Positions 14,201 through 27,160 are shown, counted from the stretch's first letter. The stretch is DNA of 64,000 nucleotides from Siphlonurus alternatus (GCA_949825025.1 OX463780.1:23700229-23764228), one strand, 5' to 3'. Translations and numbers: made by a program. Notes: a model not told the origin generated them from the sequence alone.

Positions 14201-16060
14201 TATATATATATATATTATATAATATATATATTTAAAATAACATCACTATATTTCCTCTATAGTTTTGAAATTTGTTTTGTGAGAAAAATTTAGCATCAAC
14301 GCCAAATTATTTTTTAATTCCCTTTGTGATTATATGCGAATACAAAAACTACAAAATACTTTTGACATGTATAATTAGCTAATTTAGCTACATATTAATT
14401 ATTATATAATAATATTGAATTCGCATATTTTAGAAATTAAAATACGAGTAGCAGTTTTCTTATATTATATCATTTTAGACAAAATCTATTCGTAAAAATT
14501 ATCAAAATATTAATTTTAAATATAATAAAGTCTTCTATATATTATAAAAACAAGCTTAAACATTTTGTTTAAAAAAAGTGTGTTTAAGTAAATTTAGAGC
14601 CCTATGAATTCTTTCCTGATTTTGCACTTCCTAGAAATAAGAAAATATTAATTTCTCTAAGATTATCAAACCTTGTCTATCTAGAATATCTAGATGCTTA
14701 TTACCCGTAATGAGTAAATTTCAATTGAATTTCCTGTATGCTATAATTACGTATACTAACTATAGCAGCTATACCGTGCACGCGTATGTATGCATTTCAC
14801 GCATAGCAGGCACCGTACATGGCTTCTGATTAAAACTCATTACGTGTATTTGCTCTCTGAGAAGTGTAGCGCCTGCAGCTTTCTCTGCAAGGCAGATTTA
14901 GTTTTGGATTTCCTACAGCTTCCGATATGACGTTTTCTGCAGCCTGCCTAATACAAACTGTTATTATGCAATTATGTGCATTTTAATGAAAAAATGAAAA
15001 CTCTATACAATAAAGACGTTATATTATATTAAAATACTATATAATGTATAACTTAATACATGGTATAATTATTATTATAAGAACATCTATTCATTTTTTA
15101 GGCACATTAATAATTATATAGACTCGTATAAAAAATATATGTACATGTATGAATATTAAAGAAAAATTATGCTTCTATACATGTGTTTTTTAAAGTTTTT
15201 TTGAATGAAACACAAATCGTGTATAATTTTTAGCCGTGACGAAATACATAAAAATATACTGACATATTATATACTGACATAATATAATATAATCGAGTAC
15301 GAAGCTAGGAACAATTACATTTTCTAAAAAAAATTCGTTTCTTTATTGTAATGCCGTTTATTTTATTATTATTTTATTTTTATTTTCTAAAATCATATAT
15401 TAGACGATCGACTTACAAAACCCTGCTATTTTAGCAGAAAGTAAACAAACAAAACTTGACCTCAGTTCATTGTTGTTGTTGATTATGTGTATAAATTTTG
15501 CTCATACATTATACCTTATGGGAAATTTACGATTTTCTCACACAGAGTTCAATTTGTTACAAACCTACGATTCTAAATATGAAAATATCACCAGAAGCTG
15601 CAGTTTTTGGCCATTTACAATCCTGAAATGCGTATCAGAAGAAGTTTTCTTTATTTCAATATGGTAAATTTCATATGATACTAAATCAGCAATTTGCAAT
15701 TTTCTCGTAAAAATAAAACATTTTGATTAAAACAATATTACTGTTGCTTGCATTATATAACAAATTAAGAAAGAACATGCACCACCAATTCAAGGTTAGT
15801 AGAATGGAATTTAGACCTTGCCAATCCTTTATGATAGTCCAGACACTTTTTGTTACACATTTCATGGAATTGGAATGCACATTATATTAAGCCAGCGTGG
15901 AGAAAGTAAAAAGTGAAGTTCTGCTTGTCGAGTACGTGATGCTCGTAAGAGGTGACAGCAAGGCCACGCGTGGTCATTAGAAACGGAAGCAAAAATCTTA
16001 ATGAAACTGTAGACGTGGGCGGGGTACCATGCAAGAATGCAAAGAAACTGGGAGAGGAGG
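11230..16060. other. Long AT-rich intergenic region
   Basis: No gene is supported. The reading frames are short and lack conserved motifs. The stretch contains a hAT-like element (12959-13270), a GCATGCATGC run near 12818, and two less AT-rich patches at 13320-13560 and 14760-14960 that could be regulatory but show nothing I can identify. Confidence 0.6.
12959..13270. mobile_element. Possible hAT-like non-autonomous element
   Basis: The left end, CAGGGGCGGATCCAGTG, resembles termini common in hAT elements. The right end, CAACGCCACTG, is its complement at seven of eight terminal bases. About 312 bases, non-coding. I could not find a clean 8-base target duplication, so the call is tentative. 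Confidence 0.45.
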
Positions 16061-16080
16061 AAAGTAATCACTTATTACGC
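16061..16080 (+). promoter_or_regulatory. Conserved upstream block of cuticle gene at 16269
   Basis: AAAGTAATCACTTATTACGC is this gene's version of a GTAAT-x5-ATTAC palindrome that recurs about 90-130 bases upstream of the TATA box in all five RR-2 paralogues. Confidence 0.6.
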
Positions 16081-16182
16081 ACATCGTGTAACAAGTATCC
16101 CCACCCTAGAGTGCATAATAATGCTCTGTATATCACACAGTTTAACATGATGTAAGAGGGAGGGAAGGAAATAGTAGTAGAG

Positions 16183-16189
16183 TATATAA
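16183..16189 (+). promoter_or_regulatory. TATA box (TATATAA), cuticle gene at 16269
   Basis: TATATAAG 86 bases upstream of the ATG, in the same context as the other array members. Confidence 0.8.
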
Positions 16190-16268
16190 GGCTTGTGATC
16201 TTTAGTTGAAGCACATTCAATTTTCACTTCTCTTTAAGTGCTCTATCAGCCCTTATCCCAGCTACAAT

Positions 16269-17009
16269 ATGGTCGCCAAGGTGAGTTTTCCTATTTTCAG
16301 CTTTTCTCATAAAAATAAAAATTATAATTTTAAAAATATTAATACACCCCATTTCGTAAAATTTGTTTTGTAATGATCTTAAACAGAAATATATTTTTTA
16401 AAACATATACAATTATTTTCCAACATTATTTCTTGTAAATAATTTTACGGTTCTCCACAGCTGCTGTGCCTCGCCCTGGCCCTCGTTGCGTTCGCTGAGG
16501 CCGGACTTCTCGTCGCCCCCGCCCACCCCGTCGCCGTCAAGGCCCTCGACTACCACGCACACCCCCGCTACTCTTTCAGCTACGGTGTCAACGACCCCCA
16601 CACCGGAGACCACAAGAGCCAGAGCGAGCACCGCGATGGTGACTTCGTGAAGGGACAGTACTCTCTGGTGGAGCCCGATGGCACCACCCGTACCGTCGAC
16701 TACACCGCTGATGCCCACAATGGATTCAACGCCGTCGTGACCAAGTCTGGACACGCCGTCCACCCCGCCCCCGTCTACAAGGCCGCCGCTGTTGTGCACG
16801 CCGCCCCCGCCATCATCAAGGCCCCCATCGTGGCTGCCCCCGCTGTCCACTATGCCGCCCCTGCTGTGGCTCACTATGGTGCTCACTACGCTGCCCCCGC
16901 CGCTGTGGTGAAGGCTCCCCTTGCCTACGCCGCCCCTCTGGCTTATGGAGCTCCCCTGGCTCACAACTACGCCCACCTGGCCGCCCCCGCTTACGGCTAC
17001 CACCACTAA
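16269..17009 (+). CDS. RR-2 cuticle protein, array member 1
   Basis: Secreted chitin-binding protein of the cuticle. Exon 1 (16269-16280) encodes only MVAK. After an intron of 180 bases, exon 2 (16461-17009) supplies the rest, 186 aa in all. The signal peptide runs through about residue 18 ([14 protein letters not shown]). The RR-2 domain spans about residues 40-98, including [37 protein letters not shown] and NGFNAVV. The C-terminal half is Ala/Pro-rich with repeated AAPAVHY-type units and ends in YGYHH. Exon 2 is very GC-rich against the AT-rich flanks, with mostly C in third codon positions. The 3'UTR start matches that of the gene at 28854. Poly(A) signal at 17184. Confidence 0.95.
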
Positions 17010-17183
17010 GAAGCATCTCCACTTCGCCATCCCACCTCGTACAAACTTCGCCTCTGCTCCTTCTTTCATAATTTGATTAGTAGGCCTGAAGTTTGGGCTT
17101 ACCTGAACTGTAAACATCTCCACTCATCGGTCATTTCATTTTGCCAATGGCAAGTCATGTAAATTATGTATCATGTTGCTATA

Positions 17184-17189
17184 AATAAA
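17184..17189 (+). terminator. Poly(A) signal, array member 1
   Basis: AATAAA about 175 bases after the stop codon. Confidence 0.75.
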
Positions 17190-20100
17190 ATTTTATACGC
17201 TTTAAATAATAAAAAACTTTTTTAATTAATTATACTTGGTCCTGAAATACCTTAGACATATTACCAAAATTAAGGAAATTTGGATTAGACAAATAAATTT
17301 TGGCTGAACTTTTTTATATGAAGCTCACTTTAATTTTTTTTTTAAGTTACAACAAAGATTCGTAACACTAGAAATGATATTGAAAAATGGAAGATGGAAG
17401 CATATATACATCATGTACATATGCATACACACCCAATATACCATCTAAATTTAGTGCTAGTTTGTAGCAGTGATAATCCATTCGCATCTTGTGAACATGT
17501 CAGTCATGTCACGCAAACAGCTCTGCATATTGTATCAGAAACATTGAATTTACTAGTTCACTTTTTAAATGCTTCATTATAAAATAATTTTATTAATTTA
17601 CAATGGTTGTTCACACAGCTAGTTTATTATATTAAAATATATCTACACAAAAAAACGAACCTTATAAGATAAGATTATAAGATACACATGTCATGTACAA
17701 AAATATATTCGAAATTTTAGTTAAATAAAATAATGTTCTTTAGACTACTATTTACAATTTGACTGTTCATGCCATTCACATTGCGCCTTATGGGTATGCA
17801 ACTTTTGCTACATCTCAATTATAAAACCATTTGATATAATAGAACGATAGAATTGGTTGATTGTGTAAGGCATGGAGTGGAGAATGAAATGAAATTCCCT
17901 ATCTTGCAATACATCCAAGTTATTAAAAATTGATAATTCGTTAATTAATATCACCTAACTTTGGTACGCTTCCTTCAAACAAATCACATCAAACGAGGGT
18001 AGCTTGTTAATAATAAAAACAGTGGCACTCTCCAGCTTCCGAACTTTTACAACGTTTTTATTAATTTAAGTGCTAAAAAAAAACTGTATAGAACAAATTA
18101 TGTTATGGTGATATTTCAATTGTACTAAAATAACACGTTTAAACAGCCTTCCAGCATATACACTAAAAAATTTTGAATTTTGATTTGTGTATTTACGAAG
18201 CTAGGTATCTAGGCATCTTGTAACAAAAATTAAATAGCTCGTATTAAAGCAAATCTTGGTGAAAACTGTAAATTTGATACTGATATATCAACGCTCTATG
18301 TACACTCAGTATATATGCACATTATATATAATTTAATATAAATTGTGTAGACTTATTAAATAAAATAAGATTTCATTATTAAGCTTTCATGCAGTTTGTT
18401 CTATAATTTTTCAACAAGGCTAAAAATAAATGCATGAATTGAAAATAAAAATTAAAATACATTTAGATGAGCCACGTAAGAAAAAGCTAAAAATGATACC
18501 TATTATCCTGTCCGTTTTTCAAATTTATTTTAAAATAGAAGTGCAATGTATAGCAATATAGTAATCTCAAATTTTCAGACTTGAGATTGAAACGGTGAGT
18601 TAGGAAATACCGGAAATATCATTATAATATTTAATTACATATAGTTAGGAATTCCAACTAACTCTTATATGGCAATGAAAAACAAGTTGATCAGTCAATC
18701 TGCAACGTGCACCATTTTCTGGAGAGACCGCGCCCATGCAAGACGCGGTGACCTTCAAGTTAATTCACACTTTTACCAAGCAATTTATGTCTCATTGTTT
18801 TGTACTTTTAAGGTCTTACAGAGAAATAAATCGAAGATTACGTAAATACGGATGTGAATTTAAAATTAATTATTTATGTGTTTTTCTGTTTTTATTTTAT
18901 AATTTTTGTTTGTTATTAATTATTTCACAGGGATGCTATGCAATTTATTGTGTTGTAGCTTCTTTGTGGACTGTTTGACGTCTCCGTCTTCTCTGACTAT
19001 ATTTATGATTATGTATTCACGAGGGAAATATAACATAAAAAATGTTTTCAAAATAGTATATATTTTAACAGTTCATTTAATTAATATATATATATATATA
19101 TAAAAACGTTCTTACCTATTTATATATATTATTTGTTATTTATTTTTTTTTAAATACTTTATAAAATGACATTTCGAAATAATAAATATAGTGTTCAAAA
19201 CTGATGAACTTTTTAAACCTAAGTGTTCGCCGAGTGTTCCCGTTGGCTTTAATCTTTTAGCACTAACTATATAAATTGTGAAAATGGAGTAAAATGTAAG
19301 AACTCAAATTTTATACTATATGTAAATGACAGACATATAATATTAATTATTGTTATTTAATGGTTTTATAGCTGCTTCTAAGCTGATTTTGTTCCATTTT
19401 CCAAAAAAGTTTCTCATTGATTTAGTTTTTGTATTACATACAATTAATGTACGTATAGTAAAATGAAATACTAGGAAAGCAAAAATTGAAACTAGAAGAC
19501 TTTATTACAAGTTAAATATATAATATAATAAGTAATAATGCAGGAGAATACGAACATATTTATAAAATCCTACAATAACTGTAATAACTTAATAAGACAA
19601 ATTAGACAAATAAGCATAATGAGTTCACTGTTTTGTACGCTAAGTCTCTATGTTCTTATGAATAATGATTGTCAATAGTCTTACTGGCTATTTATTTTTA
19701 TAATTTCATGAATTAATGTTATGAACTTTTGACCGTGCTCTTCTTCTTTGTTGATCTTCACCAACATTATTTCACAAGAGTTAATTAAATTGTTATTAAA
19801 TTGTTTAAAATCATGTGTTTGTTGTAAATAACACTGCATGACTAATGGGTAAAACAAACTAAATAAAATTGATGTTTTAAATGCTTAACGATCCATTGTA
19901 CTGGTACAATAAGTATAGAGTGTGTACTGTTACATCAATTACATAGTTATAATTATTTGGTATACCTAAACACTATACAGAATCAAATTAATTTTTGTTA
20001 TTGAACTTATTTAATGATTTTTAGAATTAATTGTAAGATTTTTTCCTTACAAAAAATTTAGCAAAACAAGAGGTAAAAGAACTATTTTTCATACTAATAT

Positions 20101-20360
20101 AAACATGCATGTAAATTAACGTGTCTGTATAGCAAATGCACGTAAAGTATCTTGTTATGCATCTGAGATCACGTACGGTCTTGATTAATTAATGTAGTAT
20201 TTATATATTTGAAATTGATAGCATCATACTACTAAATAAAAATATAACATTTAATTTAAAAATTTGCAATAAATTAATTCTATTTTTCCAACAGCAAAAC
20301 GTTGAAAAAAAATATACATTCATGTTGATATGACATATTTGTTTAACGAGCAATTACATT
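17190..20360. other. AT-rich intergenic region
   Basis: Nothing gene-like is supported: short frames, no conserved motif, and a short (TA)n near 19085-19102. Confidence 0.6.
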
Positions 20361-20483
20361 AATCAGAAACTGTAGCAAGGTGGGTTTGTTCAGGAAGGCA
20401 ATAGCAGGCACGACACGCTCTATGGTCAAGCTATGCCAGCAAGGAACTGAGGAAGGAGGGAGGGAGGGTCACGGTGAAGAGGG

Positions 20484-20507
20484 AAAGTAATCACGTATTA
20501 CGCGTGC
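20484..20507 (+). promoter_or_regulatory. Conserved upstream palindrome, array member 2
   Basis: GTAATCACGTATTACGCG contains GTAAT and ATTAC arms around CACGT. It lies about 108 bases upstream of the TATA box and is present in all five paralogues. Confidence 0.65.
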
Positions 20508-20591
20508 ACCAGTAAGCGTGCATGTTTGCTCCGTACGTCGCACCTCGGTGATGTAACACGGGGGGCAGTTCCGAGGGATGTGGACACCACG

Positions 20592-20629
20592 TATATAAGC
20601 CTGTGTGTCCGCTGTCCGGTACATTCAGT
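20592..20629 (+). promoter_or_regulatory. Core promoter: TATATAA plus TCAGT initiator, array member 2
   Basis: TATATAA (20592-20598) and the arthropod initiator TCAGT (20625-20629) are spaced as in a focused TATA/Inr promoter. Confidence 0.85.
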
Positions 20630-20672
20630 CTCCTCCTGTCTACCAGTGAGCACCAACCAACAAACAATCAAC

Positions 20673-21798
20673 ATGGTCGCCAAGGTAAATAAGCTCTATA
20701 TACATGTATATATAGATGTTACAAGAGAAATACAATTATAATAAGATTAATAAGTTTTTCACGTTAAGTTTATATCAAAATACTTTTACAAAGATCATGC
20801 CATTATTAATAAAAAAAAATAATAAATATTGCCAAATTCACTCTCTCAAAAATATATTATATATGGACATTAAAATAAGTATAAATTATAACATTTTAAA
20901 GATCAATTTACAAGCTATAACAAAAACAGGCATAATATCATGCATTTCGCATATTGTACTCGTATATTATATTTAGTAAAATTATCATGAAGAGTGTTTT
21001 ATTATGTCTTGTCATATTTTATGTTCATTGTAGCTCATGATAAAATTGGAACAAACTTTTTTTTTTCAGCAAATGATACTTCGCATTTGATTTGTTACAG
21101 ATTTTTCTATAAACTTTTATATGAATAGAATTTGAATGTATTTGGAATATAATTATGCACAATTCCTGCATAATTATGAATAAATGTAAGTAGCTTACAA
21201 TCGGTATATTTATAACATTTTGTCTTTTTCCTCGCGTCTCTAGCTGCTGTGCCTCACCCTGGCCCTCGTTGCGTTCGCTGAGGCCGGACTTCTCGTCGCC
21301 CCCGCCCACCCCGTCGCCATCAAGGCCCTCGACTACCACGCACACCCCCGCTACTCCTTCAGCTACGGTGTCAATGACCCCCACACCGGAGACCACAAGA
21401 GCCAGAGCGAGCACCGCGATGGTGACTTCGTGAAGGGACAGTACTCTCTGGTGGAGTCCGATGGCACCACCCGTACCGTCGACTACACCGCTGATGCCCA
21501 CAACGGATTCAACGCCGTCGTGACCAAGTCCGGACACGCCATCCACCCCGCCCCCGTCTACAAGGCCGCTGCTGTTGTGCACGCCGCCCCCGCCATCATC
21601 AAGGCCCCCATCGTGGCTGCCCCCGCTGTCCACTATGCCGCCCCTGCTGTGGCTCACTATGGTGCTCACTACGCTGCCCCCGCCGCTGTGGTGAAGGCTC
21701 CCCTTGCCTACGCCGCCCCTCTGGCTTATGGAGCTCCCCTGGCTCACAACTACGCCCGTCTGGCCGCCCCCGCTTACGGTTACGGCTACCACCACTAA
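20673..21798 (+). CDS. RR-2 cuticle protein, array member 2
   Basis: Chitin-binding cuticle protein of 188 aa. Exon 1 (20673-20684) encodes MVAK and exon 2 (21244-21798) begins [15 protein letters not shown]. Its RR-2 domain is the same as in the other members except for one visible change in the core, VESDGTT for VEPDGTT. The tail is Ala/Pro/Tyr-rich and ends YGYGYHH. The 3'UTR is almost identical to that of the convergent gene at 24566-25461, and the promoter to that of the gene at 32194, so the gene is a mosaic. The long glycine-rich frame on the opposite strand is a by-product of GCC-rich codons. Confidence 0.95.
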
Positions 21799-21970
21799 GA
21801 AATTACAACCCTTGTTATGTACAAAGCTCCTCTCGCTCCCTTCTATCCTAGTGCAATGACAACTCCTATCATGTCAAAGCCGCCAACCGCCATACTCATT
21901 GTCAACCTCATGGATCACATTTCTCGCCCGTGGTGAGTCATATAAATTATATGTACTGTGTGTTTTCAAT

Positions 21971-21976
21971 AATAAA
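21971..21976 (+). terminator. Poly(A) signal, array member 2
   Basis: AATAAA about 170 bases after the stop, in a 3'UTR shared with array member 3. Confidence 0.75.
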
Positions 21977-22454
21977 AAGAAATACCTCAATAAATTTCTG
22001 GTTTATATTTAAATTTGCACAATCCTTACACCATGCATTTATATTATGTCTTTCTCATGCATGTTGTATTCCGTCAGATTAGAGGAGTATAAATGCATAA
22101 TATTATACATGCATCGAGTATCGACTACGAAGTGTTATTAATTAATTATTATATGCTGCTCTTGAGTACTGTATAATGACATTAAATTTTATTAGGTATT
22201 ATACATATGAATACATGAAGAATATTATTCGTAATTTTTTTACACTGTACTTATTATGCTGTAGAAATATGGCAGTCAATTCAGTCATAAACATAAGTTA
22301 TTACTTTTATTCTCTAATTTTTTTAATGTATAGTTATATGATATAAAATCAATTGAAATCAATTTATATTTAATATGATAAAATGCTGCAGAGGATTTAT
22401 AATCTTATTTTGTAATTTTTTATACATAATATATAATGATATTAATGATTTATG

Positions 22455-22456
<2 letters not shown>

Positions 22457-22511
<55 letters not shown>
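22457..22511. repeat. (TA)n microsatellite
   Basis: About 27 TA units. Confidence 0.95.
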
Positions 22512-22514
<3 letters not shown>

Positions 22515-23561
22515 TTTAATAAACTAATTTAATAAAATTCAAATTTCTTCATGCATCTCCAAAAATTATATAGTGTACGGAATTGAGAAGTTCAGTTTTG
22601 ATTGCAACAAAAAATCTCAGATGAACGTGGGACGTTCAGTATGTTCATCTTCAGAAGAGTCCAGCACTTGTGATTTATTACTATACATACGTCTGTGGGT
22701 GTGCAGCCCAAATTAAATCTTGACATTGGTGTGCTTAAGTTACCTGCAAGACGTATACATATCGGGGAAAAAATAAACTTTAAAATTCGATGTGCCCATG
22801 AAGTAAAGTAATTTGCAGGTTTGAAAATGAACACTTTCTGATAGGTTGATAGGTTAGAGTGGACACCCTTGGACAGCAAACCTTTACTGCTTTGTTTGTA
22901 TAAGCTTTACCATAAATATTCTATGATTCTATAAAATATAGGTGAACTTGGAACCATTTTGGGATGACATGATTGGGCTGCCCACTTACCTCTCCCAAAA
23001 TTGCAAATCTTTGTCTACTGGAGTTGCAGCTCCAGAGAATGGAGCAAAAATAAATTTTATACGCTAGTTTTAACTACCGTGATCTGCTTTTTCACGGTCC
23101 ATTTTATCCAAGGTTTCCATAGCTATTTAAATAAAAAAAAAGTGGCATGCTGAATTAAATCAATGATTCTATTTATCCTTGCTTTTAATTGTTAACCAAA
23201 TAAAGAAATCAAGGAGGAAATATTACAAGTACTATAACCTGCACTCCAATTAACACCCTACACAATAATTTGTAAACATAAGTATACCAAATGTATATTA
23301 TAGATTCCTTAAAGTTTAGCAATATTCTTAACTTTCTATTTTTAGTATTTGCATTATTTTTAGAACCAAAAGAATTCATTAATTAGTTTTAAAATTAATT
23401 CAAGGCATGATAATTACTAATTACGTAAGTATCTTGTAATATAAATAACATATTATTCTTTCTCAGAGAAGGGAGGAGGGGGAACGGCTCCTTACGCTGG
23501 CTATTCTGCCATATTTTAAGACTCAGGTTTATGTTTGGGGTTTAAAAACAATAAAAAATGC

Positions 23562-23587
23562 CAAGGAGGTTCTATACAACCTCCTTG
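23562..23587. repeat. Perfect short hairpin
   Basis: CAAGGAGGTT and its exact complement AACCTCCTTG are separated by six bases. It resembles a stem-loop but has no adjacent gene. Confidence 0.7.
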
Positions 23588-24384
23588 AACAATACACGAA
23601 AAAATAAAAGATTGCAAAACTTTGAAAAACCATGAAAAACATTTTATTTATTGGTATAACACAATGCCAAATTATTAATTACTATAATTATTAATTATAT
23701 TTTCGCAAAACTTATAAAAAAATTTAGCAGCTGTTTTAAAACTAAATTATGTTTCATTTTTCATAGAACAAATTTATTATATTGCACTATTTATATATTA
23801 TTATTATTAATTTATTATTATACAAATCTTTATTACAGAACGTAATTTTTCAGTACCGTTCAAAATTTCTTCTCACAATCAGTGCTGGTGGGTAGATAAA
23901 AGATGAATTCTACTTAGATATATATAAGGATTATAAAATCAACACTTATTTAAATGAGAAGCTTTAACATTGACGACACAATTCTCTCAGCCAATGAAAA
24001 TCTAGCGCGCGAACTGCGCGCGACGACATGTTCTATCAAGCTTCCTATCCTTTAACCCAGCGGTACCTGGTTTTTAATTTTTTCCGACGGTTCTTATGAA
24101 GGGCAAGATTAATAATTCATATGAGCCACGGGAAAGATCACTTTACACGACATAAAAAATATTCGAGATTTTGTGCAGCATAGAATTTGAATGAAAAAAT
24201 AAATAAGATTTTTCTCCTAACAAACCTTATGGAGCGATGTCAGAATGCGGCGCTGCGGCATTTTTACGTTGAAGCTTGTCATTGGCAACTACACAAGGAA
24301 TAATAATCATAGTAGTATTGGTAAGTTCACTGTTAATGATTGAGGATTGTGGAATGTAAGTACACAAAATTTATTGAGGTATTT

Positions 24385-24390
24385 CTTTTT
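24385..24390 (-). terminator. Poly(A) region, array member 3
   Basis: On the minus strand the 3'UTR carries the same AATAATAAAAAG stretch as array member 2, near 24388-24400; the exact hexamer position is approximate. Confidence 0.5.
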
Positions 24391-24565
24391 ATTATTGAAA
24401 ACACACAGTACATATAATTTATATGACTCACCATGGGCGAGAAATGTGATCTATGAGGTTGACAATGAGTATGGCGGTTGGCGGCTTTGACATGATAGGA
24501 GTTGTCATTGCACTAGGATAGAAGGGAGCGAGAGGAGCTTTGTACATAAGAAGGGTTGTAATTTC

Positions 24566-25461
24566 TTAGTGGTGGTAACCGTAACCGTAAGCGGGGGCGG
24601 CCAGACGGGCGTAGTTGTGAGCCAGGGGAGCTCCATAAGCCAGGGGGGCGGCGTAGTGAGCACCATAGTGAGCCACAGCAGGGGCGGCATAGTGGGCAGC
24701 GGGGGCAGCCACGATGGGGGCCTTGATGATGGCGGGGGCGGCGTGCACAACAGCAGCGGCCTTGTAGACAGGGGCGGGGTGGACGGCGTGTCCGGACTTG
24801 GTCACGACGGCGTTGAATCCATTGTGGGCATCAGCGGTGTAGTCGACGGTACGGGTGGTGCCATCGGGCTCCACCAGAGAGTACTGTCCCTTCACGAAGT
24901 CACCATCGCGGTGCTCGCTCTGGCTCTTGTGGTCTCCGGTGTGGGGGTCGTTGACACCGTAGCTGAAGGAGTAGCGGGGGTGTGCGTGGTAGTCGAGGGT
25001 CTTGATGGCGACGGGGTGGGCGGGGGCGACGAGAAGTCCGGCCTCAGCGAACGCAACGAGGGCCAGGGCGAGGCACAGCAGCTAGAGACGCGAGAGCATA
25101 TAAAATATAACATATAATGTAGTGAATTGAATTCAATTACTAATATTTCTTACTCGTTAAAAAAAAAAATGCTATGAATCAACTACAGTATTATTTATGG
25201 TTTACACATATCATACTACTTAATTGATAAATAGCAATATAATTATTTATATATATTATATGTGACTAAAATTAACTATACTTTCCCATTATATTAATTG
25301 AATTTACAGTATTGTATGTTGACATTATAACATGTTAATTAGAAATAAGCTTTAGGTTTTTCATAAATTCACGGTAATTAAAATGTTAATTTCTTTTAAT
25401 TTACATGAATTTGCAATGTATTACTATAGTTAGTATACTTATTAGTTACCTTGGTGAACAT
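24566..25461 (-). CDS. RR-2 cuticle protein, array member 3 (inverted)
   Basis: Chitin-binding cuticle protein of 175 aa on the minus strand. Exon 1 (25461-25450) encodes MFTK and exon 2 (25081-24566) starts [15 protein letters not shown]. The RR-2 domain matches its neighbours. The Ala/Pro tail lacks a 13-residue stretch, [13 protein letters not shown], present in members 1, 2 and 6-7; the loss lies between AAP repeats and looks like replication slippage. Its 3'UTR and coding exon form an inverted copy of array member 2. Its promoter is closest to that of the gene at 28854. Confidence 0.94.
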
Positions 25462-25496
25462 GTTTGTTGGTTGGTGCTCACTGGTAGACAGGAGGA

Positions 25497-25535
25497 GACT
25501 GAATGTACCGGACAGCGGACACACAGGCTTATATA
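25497..25535 (-). promoter_or_regulatory. Core promoter, array member 3
   Basis: On the minus strand, TATATAA (25535-25529) and TCAGTC (25502-25497) are spaced as in the other members. Confidence 0.85.
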
Positions 25536-25601
25536 CGTGGTGTCCATGTTGCGTTTCCCTCCCTCGGAACTGCCCCCCTTACGTCACCGAGGTGTGACAT
25601 A

Positions 25602-25623
25602 CGCTCGTAATTAATTACTTTCC
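25602..25623 (-). promoter_or_regulatory. Conserved upstream block, array member 3
   Basis: The minus strand reads GGGAAAGTAATTAATTACGA, this gene's version of the GTAAT...ATTAC block. Confidence 0.55.
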
Positions 25624-27160
25624 CTCTTCCTCCGCAGCAAGTTCCTGACATAGCTATGGTGATAATAACAAAATAGGCAATGTTTTGCAGAGTCGTAAAG
25701 AGTTCTAGGCTAATAGAGAAGTCTAATTGTAAATAAACTATCACTTATCTAATTTAAAACTGTTCACATGATATTGTCTGATGCTGACGAGCTGACATCG
25801 TCTATAATAACAATAACAGTGTTTCAGTAAACTTCACTCAAACCCGGCATTCATACTTCATAAAAATTATGGTGATAGTATTGAGCACATAGTCATGATA
25901 ATAGTAACAATATTTTAGTAATAAAAAGACAATGTTATATCATAAAAAAGTTTTTTTAAAGCACAATTAATAATATAATTACAAAACATTCCAAAATCTT
26001 ATTTTCAAATCCAAATGTTCACATATAAAATTATAAAGGATGTCAACAAACGGCATGATAATTTTTTTATGTAAATATTTGAACTGAAATTTAATATAGA
26101 ATTTAATTATTTAATTATATATTAAATTACCATGCAGTACCACCAAATTCAAGCACCAGAGAGATTGATCGAATCGGAAAGAACCAATTATATTATCATC
26201 GTGAAGATTATCCTGAACTGGCAGCGCGGCACAACTGAACATTTTTCCCTTTTTTACATCCCAAACCCAAGAATAAATATTGATAAATATGCATTTATTT
26301 ACAGAATTCAATCCTTTTGCAATGTAGTTTAGAGAAAATATGAGCTAGACATAGTTCACTAGATGGTTAACTTTGTGTATGGGCATTATTTATCTTCTTC
26401 AGGCATTATTATATTATTTTGTTCCCTACCAAGCATGTAATATTTAACCCAATGAACAATTACTATTATATACTGTATATATTATACATATTCCATCAAT
26501 TTGCGCAAGAAATTGTACGGATATGTAATTTTTTTAAAACTAATTTCCCTTATGTATAACATGTCTAACTTGTTAATTATGTATGACTAATTATATAATA
26601 TATTTCTGCATGTGTATATTAATTTAATATATTGTCTATGTATTATTTGACTATATAAATATGTTTTTTATGATTTAGTACTACATTCTTGCCATGGCAA
26701 TGGGACTAACTAGCCAGTGGTGTGTCTGTTTTGAATTAATAAATACAATAAAGAAATCATAGCTTTTTATACACATATAAACTCAAAATCTAAAATAATT
26801 ATGAATTAAAATTACTATATTGTCTTGGATTTTAACTTAAAATTAAATACCTATATAATTTAAAGATTTAAAGAACACATGCAGTTTAAAATTATTTATC
26901 ATTTGACATCACAGGGACTTCTATCACGACTTAACACTGCAAAAAATCGGTATTCAGACCCTCCATGCTTTTAACATTTACTGAACGTTAAAAGTATTTA
27001 GAAAAATAGCTAAATGTCTTTGCTATTTAATCACTGTTTTTACCATTTAAAAACTAACGTTTTAAACATTAGATTTTTGTTAATAGAATTAGCATTCAGA
27101 AATTGCATGTTAATAGCATTTAGAAGTATTATATGCGGAATAGATTGTAATATATTTTAG

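Larger units (their letters stand above)
20366..20690 (+). repeat. Duplicated promoter and exon-1 segment, copy A
   Basis: About 320 bases ending in the ATG exon are nearly identical to 31881-32209. The only clear difference I see is a short GGA-type indel in a purine-rich run. The segment includes the upstream palindrome, TATA box, initiator, 5'UTR and the MVAK exon. Confidence 0.9.
21980..24380. other. Intergenic spacer between two convergent cuticle genes
   Basis: No gene. It holds a (TA)n tract (22457-22511), a 10-base perfect hairpin (23562-23587) and AT-rich DNA. It is the loop of the large inverted repeat made by array members 2 and 3. Confidence 0.6.

Noticed and set aside
16413..17123. 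236-codon glycine/valine-rich frame antisense to cuticle exon 2 (similar frames at 21025-21795, 24569-25117, 29084-29701, 32624-33187)
   Set aside because: It is the reverse of GCC/CCC-rich alanine and proline codons. It has no promoter or homology of its own and recurs because the sense exons are paralogues.
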